A DNA stretch of 64,000 bases from SPJN01 sp965229935 (GTDB lineage Bacteria; Pseudomonadota; Alphaproteobacteria; SPJN01): NCBI GenBank assembly GCA_965229935.1, contig CBDDKB010000002.1, positions 1,364,001 to 1,428,000 on the forward strand, in the 5' to 3' direction. Shown here one piece after another: positions 8,293-18,031 of this stretch; positions within the stretch are counted from its first letter, which is position 1, and every line of letters begins with the position of its first letter. Both the position numbers and the translations under genes were made by a program. A model generated the notes under the pieces. It searched no databases, had not been told where the DNA came from, and saw only the letters and a program-made list of their open reading frames with translations.

Positions 8293-9177
8293 CTACACGC
8301 CTTCTTGGCCCAGCGCTTCGAGATCGACGCCTTCAATAAACAGGCCCAGCTCATCAGCTCGTGCAATCGTTGCTTCACGATCAACAATCAGTGAACCTTC
8401 AGCTTCGACCGCAATGCCCTTTAACCCGGCGGCAGCGGCCAGCTCCACCGTGCGTGGGCCAATGGTTGGCAGGTCTAGATTGCGATCCTGAATAGGCTTG
8501 GTCACCTTTACAAGCACCCCTGCGCGATCTTCTTCTGTACCGCGCAACCCTTCGGGCAAGGCCGCTACACGGCGCAACATTTCATCCGTGCCCTCAGCCG
8601 CCTCAAGCGCAAGCACAAAGCCATTGGCCAAAACGACCCCCTGGGCAACATCATGTTTGCCAAGATCGCGGGCGATTGCGACGCCCTTTTTGATGTCAAT
8701 CCAATCCTGCTCGTCAGGTTCGCAGGCCCCTGCCTCCCCCGCAGATACGTTCAAAGAATCCATTAGCTTGGCCGGGCTTACGATCTTCCACCCTTTTGAG
8801 GTTACAAAGTCCCGCACGAAATCCAGCAAGGCGCTGTCGCCCTTGCCCGCGGCTTTCAGCAGTTTGGGCATAAGGCGCATCGCCTCAAAATCTAATTTGA
8901 GGTTACGCATATCGGGCCTGTCTATGCCGCCCGCCATGACAACATGGCTGGTACCAGCACGCTTCATCGCCTTGCTTGCCTTGCCAAGCTCACCCAAGCC
9001 GATCATGGTTGTGCTATAGGCAGAAAACTTGGCCGCCTCCGCATAACCTTTCAGGCCGATGATACACACAGGGATGCCAGCCTCATCACAGGCTGTAGCA
9101 ATCTCAAGCGGCAGGTCGCCTTCGCCCGCGATGATGGACAAAACCTCAATATCAGAAGACATACTTGTCCGCCCCAT
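8293..9177 (-). CDS. lpxI: UDP-2,3-diacylglucosamine pyrophosphatase LpxI
   Basis: Hydrolyses UDP-2,3-diacylglucosamine to lipid X, the step done by LpxH in E. coli; LpxI is the usual alphaproteobacterial replacement (DUF1009 family). The protein is up to 294 residues with the conserved N-terminal IIAGEGDLP and a C-terminal domain ending in EGVDLEALG. The start could be ATG 9177 (MGRTSMSS) or ATG 9162 (MSSDIEVL); neither has a decisive ribosome binding site. It lies between lpxA and lpxB, which supports the lipid A assignment. Confidence 0.93.
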   Translation of the reverse strand: MGRTSMSSDIEVLSIIAGEGDLPLEIATACDEAGIPVCIIGLKGYAEAAKFSAYSTTMIGLGELGKASKAMKRAGTSHVVMAGGIDRPDMRNLKLDFEAMRLMPKLLKAAGKGDSALLDFVRDFVTSKGWKIVSPAKLMDSLNVSAGEAGACEPDEQDWIDIKKGVAIARDLGKHDVAQGVVLANGFVLALEAAEGTDEMLRRVAALPEGLRGTEEDRAGVLVKVTKPIQDRNLDLPTIGPRTVELAAAAGLKGIAVEAEGSLIVDREATIARADELGLFIEGVDLEALGQEGV

Positions 9178-9206
9178 CCTGATTAAGTTGTTCGAAAAAT
9201 GCTGGC

Positions 9207-10013
9207 CTAGTTCATGCCAACTTTATGCGGTGTGCAAATCGCACGGCTGGTATCATCCAAAATGAAGTCCAGCATCGTCTTAACATGCGGGTTTAGTTCA
9301 CCTTCCGCAGCGACCGCGGCAGCACGCTCCTGCAAGGTTCCTCCTGCCGACTGGAACACCGCTTCGTGCGTTTGCCGCAGCGCGCGCATATCATCCCGGG
9401 TGAAACCACGACGCTTCAAACCAATCAGGTTAAGTCCTGCCAGAACCGCACGATTACCGATGGCGACACCGAAGGGGATCAAATCGCGTTCCAGCGCAGA
9501 CGCACCGCCGACAAAACAATGGGGGCCAACCCGGCCGAACTGGTGAATGCAGCTTAACCCGCCAAAAATAGCAAAGTCGCCCAAATGGCAATGGCCCGCA
9601 ATAGCGACAGAGTTCGCAAGAATAACATTATCGCCCACCACACAATCATGGGCCACATGGCTAGACACCATGAACAGGCCATTATTGCCAATGGTTGTGA
9701 CACCACCACCCTGCTCGGTCCCAGGGTTCATCGTCACGTATTCGCGGATCGTATTATCCGTGCCGATAATCAGTTTGGTGTTTTCGCCACCAAATTTCAA
9801 ATCCTGCGGCTGTAGACCGATTGAGGCAAAAGGAAAAACTTCGGTCCTGTCACCTACTTCAGTTTTACCGCCGATCACCGCATGGCCATGAACTTTCACC
9901 TGATCGCCAAGCGTTACATCAGGACCGATCAGGGCGTAAGGGCCGACCGAAACGTCATCGCCCAATTGGGCACCATCTTCGACAATCGCTGTAGGGTGAA
10001 TGGTTGAGGCCAT
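9207..10013 (-). CDS. lpxA: UDP-N-acetylglucosamine acyltransferase
   Basis: First step of lipid A synthesis: transfers a hydroxyacyl chain from ACP to UDP-GlcNAc. The left-handed beta helix is visible as hexapeptide repeats through about residue 190, followed by a helical C-terminus. The catalytic His is His122 in HVAHDC. From ATG 10013 the protein has 268 residues, near the E. coli length. A start four codons upstream would overlap fabZ; the arrangement TGA-T-ATG after fabZ points to coupled translation. Confidence 0.96.
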   Translation of the reverse strand: MASTIHPTAIVEDGAQLGDDVSVGPYALIGPDVTLGDQVKVHGHAVIGGKTEVGDRTEVFPFASIGLQPQDLKFGGENTKLIIGTDNTIREYVTMNPGTEQGGGVTTIGNNGLFMVSSHVAHDCVVGDNVILANSVAIAGHCHLGDFAIFGGLSCIHQFGRVGPHCFVGGASALERDLIPFGVAIGNRAVLAGLNLIGLKRRGFTRDDMRALRQTHEAVFQSAGGTLQERAAAVAAEGELNPHVKTMLDFILDDTSRAICTPHKVGMN

Positions 10014-10014
10014 A

Positions 10015-10485
10015 TCAGATTTCATCCTGTGTAATCATGGCGCTGAATTCAGCTTCGGCGCAGACTTCGCCATCAACACGTGCGATGCCCTTATATTTCC
10101 AGACAGGTGCGCGGGCGCGAATTTTGGTCACTTCAATTTCAAGCCGATCACCGGGGGTAACAGGCTTGCGGAAGCGGCATTTGTCCACGGTCATAAAAAA
10201 GACCCGCTTGTCGCCGACATCGCCCATATTATGTACCACGATCGCACCGGCTGTTTGGGCCATCGCTTCGATCGTCAAGACACCGGGCATAACGGGATAG
10301 GCCGGGAAGTGGCCTTGAAAAAAGGGTTCGTTGATCGTGACGCACTTGATGCCGACAGCGCGGTCATCACCATCGATTTGTTCAATGCGATCAATCAATA
10401 GAAATGGATAGCGATGGGGCAAAAGCTCCATCAATTTCAACACATCTACTGTTGCGAGTTCTGTTGTTTCATCTTGTGCAGTCAT
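10015..10485 (-). CDS. fabZ: 3-hydroxyacyl-ACP dehydratase FabZ
   Basis: Hot-dog-fold dehydratase of fatty acid elongation; it competes with LpxA and LpxD for hydroxyacyl-ACP, which explains its place between those genes. The catalytic pair is His59 (FFQGHFP) and Glu73 (GVLTIEAMAQ). Starting at ATG 10485 (MTAQDETTE) gives 156 residues; AGGTGA lies 5 nt ahead of it. A GTG three codons upstream overlaps that ribosome binding site and is less likely. Confidence 0.96.
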   Translation of the reverse strand: MTAQDETTELATVDVLKLMELLPHRYPFLLIDRIEQIDGDDRAVGIKCVTINEPFFQGHFPAYPVMPGVLTIEAMAQTAGAIVVHNMGDVGDKRVFFMTVDKCRFRKPVTPGDRLEIEVTKIRARAPVWKYKGIARVDGEVCAEAEFSAMITQDEI

Positions 10486-10509
10486 GCGAGTCACCTGATG
10501 GTCATTAGG

Positions 10510-11535
10510 TCATTTCGTTTTGTTTTTGGCAAGCCGTTTCAACACGGCTACTTCCTTCATAAATTGGCGGGCATCGCGCGCAGGCATACCCAGCATGCGT
10601 GCACCGGCCGGGACATCAGCCATAACACCGGCTTTTGCGCCCACTTGCGCCCCGGCACCGATACGGACAAAATTGGCAACCCCGGCCTTGCCCGCAATCA
10701 CGGCATAATCTTCGACAATAACAGACCCTGAAAGCCCTGCCTGACCGGACATGACAACATGTCGTCCGATCTGGCAATTGTGGCCAATCTGTACAAGATT
10801 ATCCAGGAAAGTGCCTTCGCCCACCACCGTATCTTCAATTGCGCCACGGTCAATTGTTGTATTGGCACCAATATTACAACGGTCTTGAATGATGACCCGG
10901 CCCAATTGCGGCAGGCTGACATGCCCTTCTAAATCAATGGCAAAGCCAAAACCCGCTTGGCCAATTTGTGCGCCGGGATGAATAGTCACCCGATCGCCGA
11001 TTAAGGCGTGTGAGATAGAGACCAACGACGCGATACGGCAATCCCGGCCAATCTGAACGTTCTTGCGAATGACAGTGTTTGGTCCAACGGATGTCCCCGC
11101 CCCAATTTGCACGCCAGCTTCGATCACGGCACCGGGGGCAACCGCCACCCCATCTTCCAGCGAGGCGGTTGGATCGACATGCGCGGCGGGGGAAACCCCC
11201 TCCCCGGTATCTGTGGGGGGAAAGAAGGCCTGCACAACAAGCGCAAAGGCCTTATGGGGATTGGGGGCTGTTATAAGGTCTATATGATCAGGCGCGCGCT
11301 CAACATGATCCGGGTTTAGGATCACCACCGCCGCCTTTGTCGCCTGAAGCTGGCTGAGATATTTGCGGGGGTTGAGAAAAAAGCTTAGCTCGTCGGCACC
11401 AGCCAATTCCAAACTGTTGGTGCCTGAGATCATCCGATCAGGGTTTTCTGTTCGCACGATTTCGCCGCCGCAAATCGCTGCGATCTGCGTTAAGGTCAGT
11501 GGGCCGTGATTATCAAAGAATCGCGGATCTGCCAC
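10510..11535 (-). CDS. lpxD: UDP-3-O-acylglucosamine N-acyltransferase
   Basis: Third lipid A step, N-acylating UDP-3-O-acylglucosamine. The 341 residues comprise an N-terminal uridine-binding domain (about 1-110), a hexapeptide-repeat beta helix (about 115-300) and a C-terminal helix. The catalytic His by family position is His252 in QIGHNCQIG. The neighbours skp and bamA upstream and fabZ and lpxA downstream form the classical bamA-skp-lpxD-fabZ-lpxA order. Confidence 0.96.
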   Translation of the reverse strand: MADPRFFDNHGPLTLTQIAAICGGEIVRTENPDRMISGTNSLELAGADELSFFLNPRKYLSQLQATKAAVVILNPDHVERAPDHIDLITAPNPHKAFALVVQAFFPPTDTGEGVSPAAHVDPTASLEDGVAVAPGAVIEAGVQIGAGTSVGPNTVIRKNVQIGRDCRIASLVSISHALIGDRVTIHPGAQIGQAGFGFAIDLEGHVSLPQLGRVIIQDRCNIGANTTIDRGAIEDTVVGEGTFLDNLVQIGHNCQIGRHVVMSGQAGLSGSVIVEDYAVIAGKAGVANFVRIGAGAQVGAKAGVMADVPAGARMLGMPARDARQFMKEVAVLKRLAKNKTK

Positions 11536-11581
11536 AGCGCCCCCTTGCTAGCTGTTTAATCGGCTTATAGCCCGCCAGCGC

Positions 11582-12205
11582 CTATTGGGCGCCAGCAGCC
11601 TCATCCTCAAATTTCACTTCCGGCAGAACCAGTGTCACACGGTCACCGGCTGCGTTCATACGGTCAACCACCACTTTGGTGATGTCTTGCCCCTGAACAG
11701 ATGCGATCACTGCCGTGCCATCAATCAACATGTTGGCACCGCGCGCCTGCATAATCTCTGCAAAGATCGGTGCAGCAGCGGCAAAGACCTTGTCCTGCGC
11801 GACCAACAGACCGCGCTGCAGACGAGCAGCCTCAATTTTCATGGCGCGATCAGCTTCCTGACGCTTTAGGGCATAGGCCTGAATTTCTGCCTGGAATTTT
11901 TCTGGCGAAAGAATTTCCTGCTTCTGCTTCAGCTCTGCTTCCAGCGCTGCAAACTCTTCCAATTTCGCTTGTGTCTCTGCACGCAACTGATCTTCGATTT
12001 GTTTAGCCTGACGAACAACATCCTTGCCCATATCAGACGCACCAATAATAGCGGAGCGGTTAATGGTCAAAATGCGGGCAGGACCGACTGGCGCGGAAAG
12101 CGCAGCACTATCAGCAGCCTCACCAGCGGCATTGTCCTGTGCGAATGCTGCCGGCACGGCCAACGAACCCAACATCATAGAGACAGCAATCAATTTGCGG
12201 ATCAT
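11582..12205 (-). CDS. skp: Periplasmic chaperone Skp/OmpH
   Basis: Trimeric periplasmic holdase that carries unfolded outer membrane proteins to the Bam complex. Starting at ATG 12205 gives 207 residues with a clear signal peptide (MIRKLIAV, hydrophobic core, cut after AAFA) and AAAGGA 8 nt upstream. An upstream start at 12256 would bury the signal peptide, so I reject it. The middle is charged and helical (rich in E, K, Q and A, about residues 70-140), matching the Skp tentacles. It follows bamA directly. Confidence 0.9.
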   Translation of the reverse strand: MIRKLIAVSMMLGSLAVPAAFAQDNAAGEAADSAALSAPVGPARILTINRSAIIGASDMGKDVVRQAKQIEDQLRAETQAKLEEFAALEAELKQKQEILSPEKFQAEIQAYALKRQEADRAMKIEAARLQRGLLVAQDKVFAAAAPIFAEIMQARGANMLIDGTAVIASVQGQDITKVVVDRMNAAGDRVTLVLPEVKFEDEAAGAQ

Positions 12206-12314
12206 CCGACTTATCCTTTCTAACTTCACGCCCCAACGCCCTGTTTCAGCAGTCAAATGGGGAAGAATTGTGTCACATTCTTATGACGTCCCAATATGGA
12301 ACGTTTTATTCTGG

Positions 12315-14633
12315 CTATAGCCTTGCCCCGAAACGGAAATTCACAGTTTCTGTTTCGTCAAACCGTTCACTTAGCAAGGTTTCTGTAAAATCAATCCGAA
12401 TTGGGCCAAAGGGTGAATCCCACGAAATCCCAAACCCGGTCGCTGCACGCATCGAACCAATATCAACAATGTTAGTTCCACTGTCATCAAGATCAGCGAG
12501 CGAGCCGCCATCAATGAAGATTGAGCCACGCACGCCAAATTCTTCAGGCAGGCCAAGCGGGAAATTCAACTCGCCCGACAGCGTGTAATAGAGATTACCG
12601 CCCAGACCATCGCCCGTGCTTAGATCGCGAGGACCAAGGCCTGCACGGTCAAAGCCGCGAATTTCATCAGGCCCAAGGAAGAAGCGGTCGATAATGCGCA
12701 CATCATCACCAAGGCCCATGATCAAGCCCTGCTCTGACTTACCAATCGCAATCACGCCATCAAAAATTTCCTTATAGGCAGCGTATTTCAGCTCTGTCTT
12801 CAGGTAGGATACTGTCCCGCCCAAACCGGCAAAGTCCTGCTGGAACTGAACACGATAACCGCGTGTCGGCAGTTTGATGTCGTCACGATTGTCAAAGGTC
12901 AGCGTATACCCGATAGAACTTGTCGTTTCAGACCCTTCGGACTGACGCACAACGATAGAAGCGTTGTTGCCAACATCCTTAATCGTATCTTCGCGGAACA
13001 CCAAACGCGTATTCAGCAACATATACTCATTAATTGGGAAACCTGCGCGTAGACCAAAGCCTGTGCTTTCACTGTCAAAGCTGGCTTCATCTTGGAAGTC
13101 ATTGGTCACACGGAACACATCAATACCCGCCGCGATATTGCGGCCAAGGAAATAAGGTTCGGTAAAGCTGAAATCAAGCTCTGACCTGCGGGAACCGATT
13201 AAGGCACCCAGGTTCAACCGCTGACCACGGCCTAACAGGTTGCGTTCTGAAATTCGGAATTCAGCAACAAAGCTTTGCGCAGATGAGAAGCCCGCACCAA
13301 GCGTCAGTTCACCGGTTGATTGCTCTTCAACTTCCACATTGATGATCGTTTTATCATCGGTTGTGCCGTCTTCGGTTGTCACATCAACATTGCCAAAGAA
13401 GCCAAGCGCGCGAATACGCGTCTTGGACCGATCAAGCAGCACAGCGTTAAAGGCGTCCCCTTCGGCCAAGCGGAACTCGCGACGGATCACACGGTCAAGG
13501 GTACGGCTATTGCCTTGGATGTTGATACGTTCAACATAGACACGCTGGCTTTCCTGCACGTGATAGGTGATGGACACTGTGCGCGTCTCACGATCGCGCT
13601 TAACCCGCGGACGGATATTCACAAAGGCATAGCCAAGCGTACCTGCCAGCTTGGTCATATCTTCGATTGTCGCGTCGATTTCATCAGCATTATACAGGCT
13701 GCCGGGCACAGTCTTCACCAATGTGCGCAAGGTACCGGGGTTCAAAGAACCAATTTCCGATTCAACACGCACATCACCGATTTGATAGGTTGTCCCCTCC
13801 TCAACCGTGAAGGTGACGTAAAAGTCTTCGCGGTCACGTGTTAGTTCAGCGACAGCAGAGATTACGCGAAAGTCAGCATAGCCGTTCTGCAAATAAAACC
13901 GGCGCAGCAATTCTCGGTCATAAGCCACACGGTCAGGATCATAATTGTCGTTAGAGGCTAGAACTTTCCACCAACGGCTTTCCTGCGTGACGATCAGGCC
14001 GCGCAACTCATCATCTGCAAAATCATGGTTCCCGATAAAGTTGATGCGGCGGACGCCTGTAACGGGGCCTTCATTGATCTCAAAAATCAGATCGACGCGA
14101 TTTTGCGTCAGCTCAACAATTTTCGGATCAACCGTAGCGGCAAAGCGGCCGGAACGACGATAAAGTTCTACAATGCGTTGCGCGTCTGCCTGCACACGAG
14201 CACGCGTATAAACGACACGCGGGCCAAGCCGTACCTCGGCCTGTAATTCTTCCTGATCAAGCTTTGCATTCCCTTCAAAGGCAATGCGGTTGATGATCGG
14301 GTTTTCAACGACCTTAACCGAGATGCCTGTTGCGGTCGGGCTGATCACCACGTCGGCAAACAGACCAGTGGCAAACAATGCCTTCAAGGAACGGTCAATC
14401 AGTTCGTCATCATAATCATCGTTCAAATCCACAAGCATGTAGGATTTGATCGTTTCAGGCTCAATCCGTTGATTGCCTGTAATCTCGATAGTTTGAATGG
14501 TTGCCGGACGTGATTGGGCCTGTGCCGGAACGGTACCGGAGATCAGCAACACCCCACACAGGAGCGCGATCACCCAGCCGACGACACGGGTCTTTTTCAC
14601 AAGATCAAAGTCGGACAGACTTGTGAAACGCAC
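12315..14633 (-). CDS. bamA: Outer membrane protein assembly factor BamA
   Basis: Core of the Bam complex that inserts beta-barrel proteins into the outer membrane. The 772-residue protein has a signal peptide (about 1-40, ending PAQAQ), five POTRA domains (about 45-370) and a C-terminal barrel with the conserved RGF of the lid loop (in DEIRGFDR). The last residues are FRFGARL, so the final residue is Leu where most barrel proteins end in Phe. It lies between rseP and skp, the usual order. Confidence 0.96.
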   Translation of the reverse strand: MRFTSLSDFDLVKKTRVVGWVIALLCGVLLISGTVPAQAQSRPATIQTIEITGNQRIEPETIKSYMLVDLNDDYDDELIDRSLKALFATGLFADVVISPTATGISVKVVENPIINRIAFEGNAKLDQEELQAEVRLGPRVVYTRARVQADAQRIVELYRRSGRFAATVDPKIVELTQNRVDLIFEINEGPVTGVRRINFIGNHDFADDELRGLIVTQESRWWKVLASNDNYDPDRVAYDRELLRRFYLQNGYADFRVISAVAELTRDREDFYVTFTVEEGTTYQIGDVRVESEIGSLNPGTLRTLVKTVPGSLYNADEIDATIEDMTKLAGTLGYAFVNIRPRVKRDRETRTVSITYHVQESQRVYVERINIQGNSRTLDRVIRREFRLAEGDAFNAVLLDRSKTRIRALGFFGNVDVTTEDGTTDDKTIINVEVEEQSTGELTLGAGFSSAQSFVAEFRISERNLLGRGQRLNLGALIGSRRSELDFSFTEPYFLGRNIAAGIDVFRVTNDFQDEASFDSESTGFGLRAGFPINEYMLLNTRLVFREDTIKDVGNNASIVVRQSEGSETTSSIGYTLTFDNRDDIKLPTRGYRVQFQQDFAGLGGTVSYLKTELKYAAYKEIFDGVIAIGKSEQGLIMGLGDDVRIIDRFFLGPDEIRGFDRAGLGPRDLSTGDGLGGNLYYTLSGELNFPLGLPEEFGVRGSIFIDGGSLADLDDSGTNIVDIGSMRAATGFGISWDSPFGPIRIDFTETLLSERFDETETVNFRFGARL

Positions 14634-14712
14634 CTTTAATCCCCTTCTTTACCACCGGCTGCCCTAATGGCGCCAACCGGCCCAGTTCCCAGTCAAGTTC
14701 CCGGTAAAGTGA

Positions 14713-14734
14713 TGGCGTCCGTCACGGGACGCCA
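14713..14734. other. Strong hairpin between rseP and bamA
   Basis: TGGCGTCC (14713-14720) and GGACGCCA (14727-14734) form a perfect 8-bp stem with a six-base loop. It lies 31 nt past the rseP stop on the minus strand and has no T-run, so it may stabilise or process the transcript between rseP and bamA rather than terminate it. Confidence 0.45.
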
Positions 14735-14764
14735 CCCAAAACCAAAATTCATAATGTGCGCCAT

Positions 14765-15877
14765 TTATCCGAATAGGTTGAGATAAACCAAATCGTTAAA
14801 CGTCGCAAAAATCATCAAGCCGCCAACCAAAGCAAATCCAACGCGATAGGCCATTTCCAAGGCCCGGTCAGACAGCGGTTTTCCGCGCACTAATTCGATT
14901 GTGTAAAGCAGTATATGCCCGCCGTCCAGCATGGGAATGGGAAAAAGATTAATCAGGCCAATACTTACTGAAATCAGGGCAATAAAGCTGACAAGAGACG
15001 CAATCCCAAGCTGTGCGACATCCGCAGACATCGTAGCAATGCGTATCGGCCCGCCCAGTTGGTCAGCCGATTCGCGCCCGGCAACCAATTGCCAGACAAA
15101 TTTCAAAGTCCCGGTGATGATACCACCAACCCGTTCACTGGCAGCCCCAACGCCTTCAACAATGCCGAACCGCTTCACCACATAGTCAGAGGTTGAGGTT
15201 ATGCCGACCAACCAGCCTTCCATTTGGTTGCCAAACGGGTCTTCGCGTTCCATACGTTTCGGTGTAACGGCCAAATCGCGGAACTGCCCTGCCCGGTCAA
15301 TGGTGAACATCATGGTTTGACCACCGGATAGGCTGATATATTGATGAAGCTCGGCAAAGGTTTCGATGTCGTCGCCGTCAATGGCCACGATCTTGTCACC
15401 TGCCAGCAGGCCTGCTTCCTGCGCTGCTGACCCGTCTGATACAGAGCCGACAGTGGCTGTGCGCTGCATTTCACCGAATGAAATCATCAACGCCCAAAAG
15501 ACCAACACCGCAAAGATGAAGTTTGCAGCAGGCCCCGCAACGGCAATCGCCATACGTTGCAAGGGCGACTTATAGTGATAGCTTTTGGCCTGCTCTTCGG
15601 CAGACATGCCCTCGACCCGCTCCGCATCGGGGGCGGAGGTTGCGTCAGCGTCACCGAAAAATTTCACATAACCACCAAGTGGTATCCACGCGACGCGCCA
15701 GCGCGTGCCACTTTTGTCGTGCCATCCGAAAATTTCGGGACCAAAGCCGATGGAAAAAGTTTCGACATGAACGCCGCAACGACGGGCAACCCAGTAATGA
15801 CCAAGTTCATGCACAAAGACCACAATGGTCAGTACAACCAAAAAAGGCAGCAATCCGTCAGCGAGCCATTCAATCAT
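14765..15877 (-). CDS. rseP: Site-2 intramembrane zinc protease RseP
   Basis: Cleaves transmembrane anti-sigma factors and leftover signal peptides within the inner membrane. The 370-residue protein shows HELGH (23-27) in the first span, a central PDZ domain (about 125-205, unlike the two of E. coli RseP), and the second zinc site LDGGH near residue 317. Four membrane spans are apparent. It sits between dxr and bamA, the usual place for this gene. The substrate cannot be read from this window. Confidence 0.94.
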   Translation of the reverse strand: MIEWLADGLLPFLVVLTIVVFVHELGHYWVARRCGVHVETFSIGFGPEIFGWHDKSGTRWRVAWIPLGGYVKFFGDADATSAPDAERVEGMSAEEQAKSYHYKSPLQRMAIAVAGPAANFIFAVLVFWALMISFGEMQRTATVGSVSDGSAAQEAGLLAGDKIVAIDGDDIETFAELHQYISLSGGQTMMFTIDRAGQFRDLAVTPKRMEREDPFGNQMEGWLVGITSTSDYVVKRFGIVEGVGAASERVGGIITGTLKFVWQLVAGRESADQLGGPIRIATMSADVAQLGIASLVSFIALISVSIGLINLFPIPMLDGGHILLYTIELVRGKPLSDRALEMAYRVGFALVGGLMIFATFNDLVYLNLFG

Positions 15878-15982
15878 TAAAAAGTCCTAATAAATTCGGG
15901 TGCAAAACCGTTATTTTCTGCCCTTTATTTCATTATTCCGCAATTGGGGCAAGCATGGGGCACGCGGTGCCTGATCATCTAA

Positions 15983-17164
15983 TTACAGTGCCCATTCCTG
16001 GGCTTTCGTTCGTGCCTCAGCATCCGCGGCAAAGACCTGCTCTAAATCAGTCAGTCCATCACTTGGGGCCATATCGGCAATCGCCTCAACAAGGCGAGCG
16101 ATATCCAAAAACCCTATATCTTCTGCCAAAAACCGGGCCACCGCGACTTCATTTGCGGCATTCAGCCATGTTGGCACTACCCCCCCCGCCCGCAGGGCTG
16201 CACGCGTCAGGCGCAGGGCCGGAAAACGGGTTTCGTCGGGTTGATCAAAGGTCAGCTGCGCAATTTCTGCAAAATCAAGGTGCGGCCCCGGCGTGGCAAT
16301 ACGCGATGGCCAGCCCAAGGCATAGGCAATCGGTGTGCGCATATCAGGGGTTCCCAATTGGGCCAAAACAGACCCATCCTTATAGGCGACCATAGAATGA
16401 ATGACAGACTGCGGGTGAACCAGAATTTCAATCTTGTCTTCGGGCACGGGGAACAGGTGAAACGCCTCAATCAACTCAAGGCCCTTATTCATCATGGTCG
16501 CACTATCGACAGATATTTTGGCCCCCATGTCCCAATTGGGATGTGCAACAGCCTGCGCCGGGGTTTTTGTGGCCATCTCATCCAATGACAAGGTGCGGAA
16601 TGGACCGCCTGAGGCCGTCAGAATAATCTTTTCAACCCCTTTGCCTTCTGGGTCGTTAAAGACCTGAAAGATAGCATTATGTTCTGAATCAACAGGCAGC
16701 AGGACAGCATCATGATCCGCAACCTCCTGCATAAACAGATCGCCAGCACAAACCAGACATTCCTTATTGGCAAAGGCAACCATCGCCCCCCGCCGCACAG
16801 CCGATAGCGTGGGACTCAGGCCAGCGGCGCCGACAATGCCTGCCATCACCCAATCTGATTGCATTGCAGCGGCGTCTTCAACAGCGTCTGCACCGGCGGC
16901 GACTTCAACAGATGTACCTGCCAGCGCGTCCTTTAAAGCCACGTAACAAGATGGATCAGCGATCACTGCGCGCTTGGCCCCTACCCGTTTGGCAGCGGCA
17001 GCAAGCTCAACAACATTGGTGTTGGCGGTTAGCGCCACCACATTATAGGCGTCGGGGTCACGCTCGATCAGATCAAGGGTTGAACAGCCGACGGAGCCTG
17101 TCGCCCCCAAAATGGTGACGCTGCGCGGATGATCCTTGCTGGGCGGAAGGTAGGGTGAAGTCAT
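15983..17164 (-). CDS. dxr: 1-deoxy-D-xylulose 5-phosphate reductoisomerase
   Basis: Committed step of the methylerythritol phosphate route to isoprenoids, using NADPH and a divalent metal. The 393 residues include the Rossmann motif GATGSVG (20-26), the metal-binding VDSEHNAIF, the substrate loop around HPQSVIHSM, and the C-terminal helical domain. The length is typical. Its place next to uppS links precursor supply to undecaprenyl synthesis for cell wall and lipopolysaccharide export. Confidence 0.97.
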   Translation of the reverse strand: MTSPYLPPSKDHPRSVTILGATGSVGCSTLDLIERDPDAYNVVALTANTNVVELAAAAKRVGAKRAVIADPSCYVALKDALAGTSVEVAAGADAVEDAAAMQSDWVMAGIVGAAGLSPTLSAVRRGAMVAFANKECLVCAGDLFMQEVADHDAVLLPVDSEHNAIFQVFNDPEGKGVEKIILTASGGPFRTLSLDEMATKTPAQAVAHPNWDMGAKISVDSATMMNKGLELIEAFHLFPVPEDKIEILVHPQSVIHSMVAYKDGSVLAQLGTPDMRTPIAYALGWPSRIATPGPHLDFAEIAQLTFDQPDETRFPALRLTRAALRAGGVVPTWLNAANEVAVARFLAEDIGFLDIARLVEAIADMAPSDGLTDLEQVFAADAEARTKAQEWAL

Positions 17165-17173
17165 AAAGAACGA

Positions 17174-18031
17174 TCAATATGCAGGCGTAGAACCGATTAG
17201 GTTCCACTGCAAAAACAACCAAAAGGGCGGCACGGCAAACCACAAGCCATCAACACGGTCCATTACGCCGCCATGGCCGGGAATAATATTGCTGGCATCT
17301 TTCACATCGGCATGACGTTTTAGCGAGCTTTCCACCACATCGCCAACCTGTGACCAAGCCCCCAGCAACGCACCTATCAGCAGCAAATGCCACCAAACGC
17401 CAAGGCCAAGCAGCCCCCCAAACAATGCCGCAACCAGCCCTGCGGTCACCATACCGCCGATTAGCCCTGCCCAAGTTTTGTTGGGCGACAGGCGCGGTGC
17501 CATCTTGGGGCCACCGATTGTCTTGCCAGAAAAATAGGCCCCGATATCCATTGCCCAAACGATGAACAGAATCAGCACCAGCAGATACATCCCATCACCT
17601 TCGACGAAACCCTGTCCATGGGCGCGAATGCTAAGCACGGTCAGGGTGGGCAAACAGGCATAAAGCACACCCGCCGCAGCGGTTGACCAATTCTTGGCGT
17701 CACCAAAGGCAACCCGGCCAATTGCAGCAAACGCCGTTGCGCCACCAAGTGCCAAAAGCGTTAGGGGAATTTCGCCATAGGCGTCCCATTCCCAACTCGC
17801 CATAAGGGGGATGATGAGACCCGCTGCGCAAGGCAGTAGATACTCCTGCAGTCGCGCATCCTTGACGGTTAAGCCTGTCCATTCCCAAGCAATGATACCG
17901 CCTGCAATTGCCAGCAATATACTTAGCGCCCAGTCGCCGAAATAGACCGCCGCCAATATAATCGGCGCCAGCACAAGGGCGGAAATCACGCGCAGCTTAA
18001 GATTGCTGCCTTTCTTCACCTCGTCACTCAT
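17174..18031 (-). CDS. cdsA: Phosphatidate cytidylyltransferase
   Basis: Makes CDP-diacylglycerol, the precursor of all phospholipids, in the inner membrane. The 285-residue, multi-span protein carries the CDS signature near its C-terminus: SSLKRHADVKD, PGHGG and DRVDG. I use ATG 18031 (MSDEVKK), which forms a 4-bp ATGA overlap with the uppS stop. A start ten codons upstream would lie deeper in uppS and adds a non-homologous tail. Confidence 0.94.
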   Translation of the reverse strand: MSDEVKKGSNLKLRVISALVLAPIILAAVYFGDWALSILLAIAGGIIAWEWTGLTVKDARLQEYLLPCAAGLIIPLMASWEWDAYGEIPLTLLALGGATAFAAIGRVAFGDAKNWSTAAAGVLYACLPTLTVLSIRAHGQGFVEGDGMYLLVLILFIVWAMDIGAYFSGKTIGGPKMAPRLSPNKTWAGLIGGMVTAGLVAALFGGLLGLGVWWHLLLIGALLGAWSQVGDVVESSLKRHADVKDASNIIPGHGGVMDRVDGLWFAVPPFWLFLQWNLIGSTPAY

